Assembly (NCBI GenBank): GCA_025617745.1
Contig: CM046867.1
Location: 31,674,705 to 31,738,704 of the forward strand
Direction: 5' to 3'
DNA from: Heliocidaris erythrogramma
Lineage: Eukaryota > Echinodermata > Echinoidea > Camarodonta > Echinometridae
Length of the DNA: 64,000 nt
Below the pieces are notes generated by a model. That model saw only the letters and a program-made list of their open reading frames with translations, did not search any database and was not told the DNA's origin. A program made the translations under genes and the position numbers. This document shows, piece after piece, positions 10,354 through 21,870 of this stretch; the first letter of the stretch is position 1; each line of letters opens with the position of its first letter.

Positions 10354-12777
10354 GGTGCTGACTGCATTCTGATGTCGACTTCACCAAATATAAACGACAT
10401 GGGGCAGGTCCGTGCTCTCGTTCCGAAGAACTTTAGAACAAGAACAAAAATTGCCCTACCCCACACGGTCGTCCCTGGGGGTAGGCCAGACGCGAATTTA
10501 CGCCAGATTTTACAGGGATAAGAAACAAATAAATAAAATGGCGTTCCTTTGGTTCAAAACCCCATCAAGATACACTGCTGGAATTTGAATCGTTTCTGGA
10601 AAGTTTGTTTGTCCCCAATAAATCGGACATGATGGATAGGATAAAGAAAAGAAATTCTTGTGGCAGAAATAGAGACCTGACAATATAAATTTTATGAAGA
10701 GAAGTCTAAAGGTTCGTGTAAACCTGGACAGGTCATTGCTAAAGGGGAAATCTAGAATAGGAGTTTAGCCTATTACTTCTGGATTAATAATGTTGTTGCT
10801 TTTTTGTACATCGCTAATCTGCTGCCTACGTAAAGTTTTATTTCTTTATTAATAATACGTTTGCTTCATTTTCTTGCAATTCCACTTCCTATGTATGCTT
10901 GCGGTTAAAAAACTAAACATCTGATTACTTTCTTCGCTTTTAGGCCCATATAGTACTAGCCTTTAGGGCTACATGTTTGAACCTTTGGAAGTTCAAGTCC
11001 GTTGTTTCGACAGCCAAAAATATTGTTACAAAAATCTGGTCACGGTTTCATAATTTGAACCCGTTCTGGATGTTTTCTTTCAAAATTAATCAATAAGATG
11101 CCATTCCCTGACAGATCGGAAGTGGCACTCAAAAGATGCACTCACGGGCCGCGTAGTCTCAACAAGCTGTAAATCCCTCGATAAATACCCCCATACAATC
11201 AAAACTTAAACCTTCTGTAACCTTTTTGGAGGGAAAATCTTTCACTTTTTTATGGTTTGCGAAATCACGTCGGCGAGGAAACCCGAATGTTTTTCATTTC
11301 AACCCCCGTACTTAGTACTCGGCGACCCCCGAAAAACGTTCACGTCGCACCAGACCAAAGCTTTGTTCTTTCTCGCTCACTCAAGTTCAAATCGACCCCA
11401 TTTGACCTCGAATAAAAGAAAGACACCCCCTCCGATCTCATTTTCTCGCCTCCCTTGGGACTGTGTTTCTGTCGACATGTACGTCCAGCTCCAAGCATCA
11501 AGGGAAAGTGATGAAAATGAAAAATTCAATTTCATTTTTTTTTTGCGTTTTCTCCCTCCTCAAATATTTCACTGGTGGTCGTATGTAAGGAAAAGCAATT
11601 TTATTTTGGGCAGATAACCTTCAAGAAGAAATACAATAATTCTTATTTCTTATTTTGGATATAATCTAGTTACTGAAGTCCATGCAATTTTTTTCCTTTT
11701 TCAATGTGACAGACAAATTTTAGATATTACATGAAAATGATTGATGATATAGATTTTCATACTGTTGTATGAACGTTATCTCAATATTGGAAGATTTTAA
11801 AAAAGAAGCAAAAAACATACCAGTCGTTCACAAGTTTTTTCTGATTCTGATGAAATTTTAATTCAAATGAATGAATTAAACTTTCGTTCTGGCGCACAAA
11901 AGTGAAGTGCTTTTTTTAACCAGCAAGGACTTTACAAACGTTGGATGATGTGACATCGAGAACAACATGCCATCCACTTTTCGAAGGTACCCTCTGTCCA
12001 CCCCCCCCCCCTCCAATGAAAAGGCGCCAATATTTTTACAAAGAAATTTGACATAAATCGCGTTTTGTCATTGCTGTCCGAAGTAGATCAATGTTGGCAG
12101 GCCGGACAAAATATGAAATGAATAACGTGCCTTCTGAATATCTCAAAAAATATTTCCAATTTTTAGTCCGCCGACTCGACATACCAAGAGTATCTTTTTG
12201 GGGTGAGATTGAGTAAGGAAAGAAATACAAAAGGTCAAGGGTCGGGTCCATTTAGACGGGTTTAGAAACTCATAACGGAATTGTTGATGAAAGAAGAGAG
12301 TATTAATATTGCAGACGGTGTCAGAAGCATTTATCCTCACAAATATTTTAGAACTTTAAAGAACGTGAACGTCTATGTTTTCAAAAACTAATTCTCTGGG
12401 GATAATGGGACTATTGGGTTTCAGAAAGTGATGGTTTGAGAAACATATCTTGAAGTTCGAAGCAAAGTGTCGTATATGAGGTCAGAGCCTTGAACACAAT
12501 GATAAAGCATACCCACATGCATGTAGTACATTGTCATAACATCATTTCATTTAATGTGCCACATAATATCGGCATTGAATCTCCAATGCAAAGTGCCTAT
12601 ACGTTCACGTCTCCTGTTAAGTATTATCCATAATCAGTGCTCTAGCACCGGATAGGGGGGGGGGGGGGGGAGGAGGAGTACATGATTAAAAGATGCCCAT
12701 CCCTCGCCTTTTCAGTCCACCAAGTAATGCCAATGCCGCCACTGGACCAACGTTACGCTACTATCCCCGGTAAGGAA
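10354..12777. other. Intronic sequence, no gene seen
   Basis: AT-rich. The plus-strand frame of 121 codons at 11252-11617 has no recognised domain and atypical composition, so it is taken as chance. A poly(G) run lies at 12655-12670. Confidence 0.5.
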
Positions 12778-13088
12778 TTAAAGTGACATTAAACTGGTAA
12801 ACCTTGAACAGCGCCATCTGACAGTGACTGCTAAATTAAGATTATAATATGAAAATTAATTGCATTTTACTTAAAATTTTGACAAACAGCATGTTTGGAT
12901 AAAACTAAGGGACATTTTGTATTTCAAACTATTATTTTTGCAAATTTTTGCAAATTTGCAAATGTGGAAAATGGCCTACAGGTAAATTCTAAGCTTCTAC
13001 TAACTAGAATGGGCATGGTGGGAAAATGCCGTTTCAAATCCTGTTAAAAGATGACGCCATTACGAGCTTCAGTTTACTGTCACTTTAA
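12778..13088 (-). mobile_element. TTAA-flanked MITE, copy 1
   Basis: 311 bp bounded by TTAA on both sides. The left end reads TTAAAGTGACATTAAACTGG and the right end, reversed, TTAAAGTGACAGTAAACTG. The whole body is the reverse complement of the element at 41739-42046, including shared interior blocks such as AATGGCGNCATCTTT, AGAAGCTTAGAAT and AAAATGCAATTAATTTTCA. TTAA ends suggest a piggyBac-type mover by analogy; no transposase is present. Confidence 0.8.
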
Positions 13089-14620
13089 AGCAAATTTTCG
13101 TCAGTCATTAAACATATTGTACCTGACCGATTCCTCTGCCATGCACATTCATTCACAAACTTGACAAGCTTATTAAGTTCAACTAAGATTATAAGTCCGG
13201 CAAAAATAATGAAATGATTCATGTCTTCATAACTTGTATATGACTTTTTAAATTCCTTTAAAATTTTCGTTGCGGCTTTGGACCACTTATTAATTTTGTT
13301 AAAAATATTCATTTCTTTGTAGGGCGACTGAGCACACAGCTACTATCATGTCCATAGCTCCTTATTGCGTATATGGAAACTGCCCGGGGGTATCATTTAT
13401 TATTTTGGACGGGGTCATCCGAAAAAGGATGTTAAATTGAGATAACTTTATTAGAATAAGAGGAAGTCTTTCTTTAATGTTGGAAAATGTCGCCCTTTAA
13501 AGATAAATTCTTGACAGCTTACTTACCACTATAAATCGCCAAAATGGAAAGCTGTGATTACAAAGTTCAGACATTTTGAGTGGATTCTCTTTTGTCAGAT
13601 GACCCATATCAAAACCCCCAAAACGATGATTGGAAAATTGTGTAATGATATATAAAGTCTGGGGGAAATTCCACAGCATTGTTAAACACATTTTTGATTT
13701 CACATTTAGTCAAGATTGCACAAATATGCATTAAAGGTTAATTGTTTTGGAGGGAGATAAATAAAATAGCTTACAAATGACATATCACTTTCTCTGAAAA
13801 TTTACAGGCTATTGTCATTGATTGTTGTGATTAGGCAAATAAAGACGATTAATGATGATGAAAAACATTCATTTAGTCATACTAAAACAAATAGTGGAAG
13901 TTATGGGAACCTTTTTTATGAAATCGGGGAATTTCCAAAATATCTCATGTTCCATCATGAGCGCTGTAAATATGTTGTCAAACATATGTCGATCGATTAC
14001 ATCTGCGGAAATTGCAAAAGCCACCGATTTTTTTATCTTGTCTCGTGGTTATTTCAGTCGGGGAATCTCACTGACGTCAAAGTTGATAACCATAATCATA
14101 TACAAACCAATTTCTATTGTTAAAGAGTTTGTGTTTGAATGGGTAGAGCAACAATCATAAGACAGCAAATCATAACATTCCTAGGAAACTTCTGTAAACA
14201 ACCAATTCAGAGTTTTATCCATATTCTTGGGAATAACTTTTTCATAGAATTCTGTTAGCAGCATTATTCAGATTTTTAACAATATTCTTAGGAATAACTT
14301 CTCCTCGGAATATTCCGTAAACAACATATTCATAAATTTAAAATATATGGCATATATTCTTAGGAAACCGATGACGCTTGTCTTCTGTTGACTTCGATAA
14401 TAGTTTACACTCGTAACTTTACTACATGCATGATCCTCACCAGACAGACTACTAGTATTCGAAACATCGCTCCTATAATTTATTTTTCACTAGAAAACCG
14501 TCGAACTGCACTGTTTCAGTGAAACACAGAGTTTCTGACCTATTTGTGAAAAAAAATGATTGTTGATTTCACCTGAGTGCTAACATTCTAGGACAATTAC
14601 CATTCTCGGATAATTCCCCA
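13089..14620. other. Intronic sequence, no gene seen
   Basis: AT-rich. A GTAAGT donor-like site on the minus strand near 13519-13524 follows a 68-codon frame that shows no family signature or acceptor. Repeated AGGAATAACTT-type blocks occur near 14180-14330. Confidence 0.4.
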
Positions 14621-14850
14621 GTGGAAGCACGGTGGTATACTGGTGAAAGATGTTTATTCGAGAGATCACGGGTTCGATCCCCACTCTGTTCTTAAATACT
14701 CGGACAATGTGTTTTTACCCACATTTGCCCCTCTCATCCCAAATGGGAACCGGCATGGCAATGGTGGGGTTCTCATAATGGCAGGGCCCTTAGAAAAAGC
14801 AGTATTAATATTGATGATACTACCCATATAACATAATATTATTATTATCA
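14621..14850 (+). mobile_element. tRNA-derived SINE
   Basis: A tRNA-like head with B box GGTTCGATCC at 14671-14680 is followed by a body with CTCGGACAATGTGTTTTTA and CCCACATTTGCCCCTCTC, then an AT-rich tail. The same body (TTGGACAAGGTG..., CCCACATTTGTCCCTCTC) is seen in the minus-strand copy near 36.1 kb. Ends are approximate. Confidence 0.6.
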
Positions 14851-14933
14851 CTATCATTACCTCCTCAATAAAAAATATCCCCTGTATCCCGGATATCTAT
14901 TCCCGTACGAGACATTTACTAGTATGCCCGACA

Positions 14934-15139
14934 GACAACTATCCCCTAGGACCATCTACCCCGAAGACAATTGCCACCTGGACAACTACCCCTCAGTAGA
15001 GGATGGGGAATTCGGTCTCCGAGGTGGTTGTCCTAATGGGGGTAGTTGTCCCATATAATTTCCCTAGGGTAGGAGTCCTAAGGGGGTAACTATCCGGGGA
15101 AGCTGCATGTCCGGAGTAGATGTCGTTGGGATAGTTGTC
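14934..15139. mobile_element. Foldback element built of GGGTAGTTGTCC motifs
   Basis: The motif GACAACTAYCCC occurs at 14934 and 14980, with a related GACAATTGCCACC at 14966. Its inverse occurs near 15023, 15037 and 15128, with a further related block at 15084, so the segment can fold on itself. The outermost pair (14934-14945 and 15128-15139) is exact. Such arrays are typical of short non-autonomous elements; family unknown. Confidence 0.55.
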
Positions 15140-15227
15140 CAGGGGGACCCGGACGGAAAGATGGAGGAGAAAATGACTCGCTGTGAGTAAAAGCCACATT
15201 GTAAACCATGCCTTCGGAGAGACTTAC

Positions 15228-15339
15228 CGTACGAATTCCTCTTTACATAGTTCTGCAGTTTGACGTCTTGCAGATCTAAGAGGTAGCCTTCGAGTTGCTC
15301 CGCCATGAGGTGAACTTTATTGTGATTGTGGATTTCCAT
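15228..15339 (-). CDS. Candidate alternative first coding exon of the formin-like gene
   Basis: A minus-strand open segment of 37 codons plus one base begins ATGG in a good translation context (A at -3, G at +4) with an in-frame TGA two codons upstream, and ends at the strong donor GTAAGTCTC. Residues start MEIHNHNKVHLMAEQLEGYL and end LLDLQDVKLQNYVKRNSY. It lies inside the 18.3-kb intron between exons A and B. It ends in phase 1, exactly as exon A does, so splicing to exon B gives RNSY-GLKLLDIL, parallel to RNEFN-GLKLLDIL in the long form. The sequence before the ATG lacks a good pyrimidine-AG acceptor, which favours a first exon over an internal one. No family is recognised for the 37 residues. 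Alternatives are the first exon of a nested gene, or chance (phase match alone is one in three). Confidence 0.45.
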
Positions 15340-17756
15340 CTTTCAGCGAGAGATGTCCGATTCTTTACAAGAATTCAAAACTAGATTTCAGTCAGAGTTG
15401 AGTTTCTCATTTGGAGAACTTGAGAGTAGTTAAAATCTAAGTTTGTTCGCATTGATCATGTCCATTCACCATGCTCACACCAACAGATCGACCAAAGGAA
15501 GTTATCTTCTTGAGGATCAGGTGGTCAAGCTTGCTGACAGTCATCGTGAAATTAATATAACCAAGAACATGTAAGTTTGAATCAACTGCTTGATAAATGC
15601 CACAAAGTTATAGATTTTCCGAAAATAGGTGAAAGCTTTTTTATGTAAGAGGTGGAAAGACATTTTTTTCTGCAGGAGATAAATCAGCTAATATCTGAGA
15701 GTTGTCCAAAAGCCAAAAATACCTCAAGGAGAAAGTGTCGATGAGGCTAGGTCGTGCGTGAAGTTATCCTGAGGATATTCTCGCTTCGACTAAAGTCATT
15801 CTTAGGGTGCAGGCAGTTTAATAAGTTACCAGTCGATTTTTATCATTGTGCTATTGTCTTTCTTCACCTAGTTTAGATCTAGCACTCTTTCACTTTAACC
15901 TTCCGAGTTCAAACAAACTCATTAGAATCTTCCTTGGACAAACGTTCCGGCGCATGCCTGCTTCCCGAGAACCCCGCATCGGAAGGGCATTTGTTTGGCG
16001 ATGTTTTCAGTTGAGATAGAAACCAAAGTGGAAAAGTTTGAGATTAACGTTTATGTTTGGGATACTTTGAGGGCATATCTGTTAAAGTAGTTGATTATAC
16101 ATGCCCTAATAAACTAATGAAAAGTGTCCCACGATATTAGAGTGAAAGCGTTATATGAATGTTACAAGATTGGTGCTCTATCTTGTAGTTTCATTCCGTG
16201 ACTGACAAAAGTTGTTGACAAAGTTTATAACCTACCTTCACACATTTTCGAGTATAATATGAGTTTTTCTACAAACGCCTGCCAAAAAGGAAGCACAGAT
16301 AATGTACAACTTAAATAGAAAAGGTTACAATGGCGATTCCACGTCACTAATGCGGTGTCTTCATTCTATCGATGAAGGAACCATTTCTTTTCTCTTCTTT
16401 TCATTTATTTCCTTTGCAACTGCTCAAGGAGACTCGTTTGCAAAAACGTGACCACATATCTCTAAACTTTTCCCTATTATGTTCAATGTTTTCAGAAATG
16501 TTGTATAACTCAAAATTACAACCTTTGTTGTTTTTTCTGAACCATAGTTCAATTCAAATCATCGCAGCTGACTGTCAGCAAAATATTCATACATTGTTCT
16601 ACGTTTGTGCATCTCAGAAGCGGAACATTGTATAAAGTAGTGAGTTGTGGTCATTTTAGGTAAACATATTTCTCAATATTTATCTTATTGTTAGGTAAGT
16701 TTGACACATAACATTCAGCCGCCTCCGTATTTTGGAATGCCTTTTCAATAATAACATTCTTACGATTCCACATTTTGTAAAAACCCTTTCAATAATAACA
16801 ATCCGGGTACGCAGACGAAAATCATATTAGTTATTCCCTTTTCTGCCTTCCCTTTTCCCTCTGATTATACCTAGGCATCATAACTTATTTGAAACGAACG
16901 AATACTTTATGACGTTTTTCACAGTTGAAAAGCATCAGTATTTTTCCTTACGCTGCAGACAGGGCAGGATAGACTAACTATTTACATCCAAGAATTACGA
17001 GTTACTGCGCGTGACGAACAGAAGCGCTTCATTGGAAACTACGATTCACACTACGATACGTAAAAGAAAACCTTTCTTCTCAGATTGAAGTAAATACGAA
17101 AGTTTTTTTTTAACTAAAAGCACCAAACTGTGTTGAAGACAGATGAAAAGGTAGCGGAGAAAGATGACTTTTAATAGTTAGGAATTTGTCATGAGTGGAG
17201 AGATTTAAAGAAAAACATATAAATTTAAAGATACCATATAATTTTAAAGATGATGCTGAACAATAATCCCCATATTTATGGTGACAATCAGTACGGAATT
17301 TCTTTAACATTACTCCTCAAGATTAATAGAATATCTATTAATTTGGGGTTATTCGTACTAGTGTAGGAATAAAAAATCCAGTTATTCTCATTGAGCAGTG
17401 TTAAAGTTGAACATTCATTTACCCATATACGCTGACCACTTTTCTTAAAATTTACAGATACGGTTTTTTTCCCTAACATTCGAAGCAAATATGATAAACA
17501 AAATTAACTATACCGTGTCAAAATACTAAAATAATTTAAAAACAACAAGTAGGCCTATGAAGATATATAAAACAAAACAAAACTTTTAACGACAACATAA
17601 TGCAAATGTTCATCAACAATAGCGTGCATGTGTGGATATTTTTCACCTGAAATCCTGGCATGTATATCGTGTGAATGAATAAACGGGTGAGATAAAACAA
17701 TAAGACGTTTTCCTCCCATTCACCCTGATCAAACAATCCAGTTTTAGGTTCAGTCA
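15340..17756. other. Intronic/possible promoter sequence, no gene seen
   Basis: Lies just upstream (minus-strand sense) of the candidate alternative first exon. A modestly GC- and CpG-richer patch is near 15940-15985, and no TATA box is evident. The remainder is AT-rich with chance frames only. Confidence 0.35.
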
Positions 17757-19028
17757 TAACGCCAGCACAGACAAAAGGTCGAGGCGAGGTCTCCGATTAA
17801 AAAACATTCACCTTTGTCATTTGAAAGGTACTTTTTTCCACGGGGGGGGGGGGGGGGGGGGGGTTGGTTCTGTGAAGCTTTATCTTTCCATAGAGTTTAA
17901 AATGGAATTTTTTAATACGCATAAATGACAACAGTAGATAATATTCGCATTTTTCACTATTTTTACGAAATGATCCGAGAGAAAACATTCACGAGAGAAA
18001 ACAGTCACCACTGGTCACGGGATTTATTTGAGCCAACCAGACGAGCTACGGTTACAATATTTCACCTTTCTCATTGAAAGTATACTTTTTATTTTCATTT
18101 TGGCGGACATGATGAAATATCTATTCACGGTGTTTGAAACATCAAGATAACGCTAACCATTATATAAACATAGCGGATTAAATAACGTCTAAAATTACAT
18201 CAATAAATAATTTTGGCATTTTGCACTCAAAGAGATTTTACGAAATGCATGAGGAAGAAAACGAAGAATTATAGCCACAGAGATATTTGAGTCAAAGTTC
18301 GAGGCAATGTCTACGATCAAAAAGACAAAAACTATCACATTTGTAAAAATTTGAAAGGTACATTTTCTTTCACCGAAGGGGGGGGGGGGTATAACGTAAT
18401 ATCTGTTCATATCTATCCCTACAATATGTGTATGGTACCTAGATAACCTTAACCAATAAATACATATACTGAGTGAATTGTTTGTCTAAAAATGACATTG
18501 GTAGATAACTTTGACATTTTTGGCATTTTTAACTCAAACCAAAATGCGGGATACCAAGAAATCCTTGTGCACAACGGGTGAAATATTTGTTTATAACATG
18601 ACATATCAGATAATTTTGGCAACCCCAAAGAATTACAGTCACGGGGCAAGTGTCGTTTCTGATTAAAATGTTCACTTTCATCCTGCTCAATGTTACAGAT
18701 GCCTTTTAACTTTAAGTAGGTTAATGATAAAAAAATATCTATCCATTATACTTGGGCAGGCAGAAAGATAACCTTAACAGATAAGTACAAAAATGTGAGT
18801 AAAATATTGGTCTGAAAAAATGATAAACCCTCAAGTGTGTTTATGAAGAAGAAAAAGAAACTGAGTATTATACAGTCACGGGGCTTTATGAATCAAAGTT
18901 CGAGGCGATGTGTCTGATTACTTTTCTAATTTAAGGCACATTTTCACTTTAGGGACGATGATGAAATGGCTGTCCATTCATGATGTTTGTGACATTCAGA
19001 TAACCTTAACCAATATATGGTCAATTCC
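17757..19028. repeat. Diverged tandem repeat, four to five units of about 240-360 bp
   Basis: Related blocks recur in the same order: (GT)CACGGGG or CACAGAG, then GAGTCAAAGTTCGAGGCRATGTC, GATTAAAA, CACCTTT..ATTTGAAAGGTAC, a G run or GATGATGAAAT, CTATTCAT, then AGATAACCTTAACCA. Unit marks fall near 17765, 18013, 18273, 18634 and 18876. G runs sit at the equivalent place in two units (17842-17863 and 18379-18388). The divergence indicates an old array. Confidence 0.7.
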
Positions 19029-20731
19029 AGCGTAACGGACATGACATTCAGACAGTTTTTTGTAATTCAAAACATCACACAATAGAATTGGCAGTCTCCA
19101 AACAATTTTTATTGAGTTTATCAGACACATTTGACTATCAGGGATATACTCATGAAATTTCACATCATTTTATTGAACGGTTGTGGAGAAAATGCACTCG
19201 TTGTGAGCGTAACGGACATGACACAAAATGGACAAGGCTTTTTAACCTACTTTTTATTATGAAAATTCCTGTGAGTTTTGGGATAGAATGAACCTGGTTT
19301 GGGTATTAATTAAAACTTAAAGTCATGCTGTAATCATAAATTCATGTTTGAGATTAGTTTTACATTGCATTCTTTTTTTATAGCTCAGAATGTAGCGTAA
19401 CGGACATGACGCATTGAGCGTAACGGACATGACAGTTTTGTCCACTTTTTGTGAGCGGACATATTTGTTTTATTACGAGATATGGCAGATATTTTATTGT
19501 TCATATAGTAAGGTTGAAAGATAGGGACACACATCATAACTGGTATTCTGTACTATCTCATATATTTCTGTAATTTTAGAAGGGTTGGTTTTTCAATGTT
19601 TACACAAGATATAAAAAATAAAGCAAACTTGCTTCTGCACCAGCTAGCTACAATTTATGATACATTTTAGTTAATACTACCCTCCATACCAAAACAGAAC
19701 AAATTATTAGTTGATGCTATGGTGTTTTCTCCTTTATAGGCTAATATTTCTCAGATAGTATTAATATGCTAGCGTAACGGACATGACACCCTTGTGAAGT
19801 GAACCATATCTTCACTTCTTTCTTTCAAAAAAACATTTGGCATAAAAAAGACAAAACTAACAGCTCAGTACTACTACCAAATGTTAAATAGTAACACATC
19901 TAAGTTCTTTTTTGCAGGTTTTAGTGATCTAACAACTATACTACAATGCATGGAATATAATGCTTAGAGTACCACAACAACATACAACAAAGTAGAGCAC
20001 GTCTCAAGCTTTGAGGCAAAGAAAACTTAATGAACCAGACCTGATCAAAAGTTTGAACATATCATGAAAATGTCCTGAATGATTCACATCAGTTTTAAAG
20101 AAAGAAAGTTTACTACATGTATCTGCAACATGCACTAAAGCAGTTCCACAAAACCAGTGTCATTATGAAATGAGGTCTAAGTTATCATGGAAAAGTGATA
20201 GGGAGATGGCCAATAGTGGAACTGCATTGTCTTGGCTTCAGTAATCCACTATGTAAATAAACAGGGACATACCTGCTGCTGCATGTTGGTCATCAATCAT
20301 GATCAAGATGTTGGAATGGGATTACATAACAGGGCTAGCAAGATCATCTGAAATCTACAGACTTCCATGGGTAAACTGGAAAATCTGTTTGTTGTTGTGT
20401 CTTAAATATAACAAGCAGATTTATATTTATGAGTCACTAGTATCTAGAAACATCCCACTATCCTCAAGCAATTGAAAATAATAATCAATCTATTAAGTGG
20501 AGCCCACAATGTGGTTTCTGCCACTTGTCGTATATAAAGTGTCATGTCCGTTACGCAAAGTGTCATGTCCGTTACGCCATTTGGTTGAAAACTGACAGTG
20601 GTAAGGAAAAATGGTTGCTACACATGTAAGGGGATTTAGTTCTAACATAGAAACTGAATTTACAGTAACCAAATACAAATTTCCTGTTGGCTATGAAAAC
20701 TTTAAGTGAAAAACGTAACGGACATGACACT
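19029..20731. repeat. Cluster of eight copies of GCGTAACGGACATGAC
   Basis: Plus-orientation copies lie at 19029-19045, 19206-19222, 19394-19410, 19417-19433, 19771-19787 and 20713-20728. Minus-orientation copies lie at 20541-20556 and 20562-20577. All copies share at least 14 bases exactly. Two close pairs are spaced 23 and 21 bp. A shortened relative (GAGCGGACAT) is near 19453. The DNA between copies shows little mutual similarity, so this is a dispersed motif rather than a simple tandem repeat. Confidence 0.85.
20538..20731. mobile_element. Possible MITE with 18-bp perfect inverted ends
   Basis: AGTGTCATGTCCGTTACG at 20538-20555 (again at 20559-20576) is exactly inverted as CGTAACGGACATGACACT at 20714-20731. 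The enclosed 190 bp are non-coding. This would make the motif cluster a set of element ends, with some copies being solitary ends. Confidence 0.4.
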
Positions 20732-21463
20732 TCTAATGATAAAGAAATCACACAATTTTGAGGATCAATGCCTCGAAAATTGATGAATGATATAAACATT
20801 CATTGTGATTTTCTGTTGATATGTACACTGAACTACTGTTTAAAAGTTGAAGGAGACCTCCAGTAGATTTTAGGCCTTCATTAGAGACAGGAAGAATAAA
20901 CTCTTCAAAAATAGCCACATTTTTGTGTTATTGCGATACATCATATTAGATTTTCACTGGTGGAAAAAAATACGAAAATTTGTCAGTTTAATGATTTGTC
21001 TATTGGAAAATGAACATTTATACATTACTTTTCAAGAATATTTGAGAGTTTAAGTGCAATTGCAAACTTATTTTTTTTACTAAAGTGAACATTTTTCATG
21101 GAATTGCCCATATGCTCTGAGAGGCTGAAACATAAGACGATATTTGTAGATAATTCTGATATTTTTTACACTCAAGTGCGTTTACGAAACTCGTTTAGCA
21201 AAAACACAGATTCCATTCCCCAAGAGCTTCGTGCTTGTATTATATATCAATTCACCTGTGCGAGATGTAAGGCTCGTTACATTGGCCAGACCAAACGTCA
21301 TTAAATAACACGAGTACAGGAGCACTTGGGGAAGGACAAAAACTCTCACGTCTGGAAACACTTACAATCTTCAAAACAATGTCTATCAGAATGTAACCCA
21401 CAATGCTTCAAAATACTGGACACTGCCCACACAGATTTTCAACTCAAAATAAAAGAAGGTCTG

Positions 21464-21578
21464 ATTTGATTTGATTTGATTTTATTCGTCAGGTATATTG
21501 CAATACAAACATAACCAGGTACCATGACAGGATAGCCCATGAAAGCCGAAATGGCTTATTTCCAATGGGGTCCTCTAT
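21464..21578 (-). mobile_element. LINE/SINE 3' tail inserted in the Penelope-like element
   Basis: (ATTTG)n followed by TTTTATTCGTCAGGTATATT interrupts the endonuclease coding stretch, which resumes at about 21580 with the codons for NWTKPKLNQQ. Read on the minus strand it is a tail ending AATAAAATCAAATCAAATC, the same style as the element at 4416. About 115 bp; its target duplication is not clear. Confidence 0.6.
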
Positions 21579-21794
21579 ATATTAATTGGACCAAACCCAA
21601 ACTCAACCAACAGGTGTACAATTACCAAATATTGCTTTCTATTTAACTGTATGTATTGTTCACTCAGGTCCTTGACCAGACAGATCGCTCACCCCATTAA
21701 GTACATTTTGACACACCTTATATTGTTAACTGTTCATGTTATTTAGTATTATGTAATCTGAAAGTATATATAGCACCGCCTCTGTTGTAAGAAA

Positions 21795-21845
21795 ATCAGG
21801 CTGATGATGGAGTATGACTCCGAAACATGTTCCGTTTCAAAAGTT
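21795..21845 (+). ncRNA. Hammerhead-ribozyme-like core of the Penelope-like element
   Basis: CTGATGA at 21801-21807 and GAAAC at 21822-21826 flank a hairpin GGAGT-ATG-ACTCC, as in the minimal hammerheads known from Penelope-like elements. GTT follows at about 21834. One unpaired base lies at the foot of stem II and stem I pairing is weak, so the copy is probably inactive or only a relic. Confidence 0.35.
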
Positions 21846-21870
21846 ATGTCTTCTTTGTCGTTTTTATTTT

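Larger units (their letters stand above)
21098..21870 (+). mobile_element. Penelope-like element, 3' part with GIY-YIG endonuclease domain
   Basis: The 3' end of a Penelope-like retroelement, a reverse-transcriptase family whose protein ends in a GIY-YIG endonuclease. Visible parts include IPQELRACIIYQFTCARCKA, then RYIGQTKRH with the CxxC and YIG features, then a tail SHVWKHLQSSKQC with CFKILDTAH, and finally NQQVYNYQILLSI. The reverse transcriptase half is absent, so the copy is 5'-truncated, as is usual. The coding part is no longer intact and is also split by another insertion (21464-21578). After it come about 230 bp of 3' non-coding sequence with a hammerhead-like core. Confidence 0.75.
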
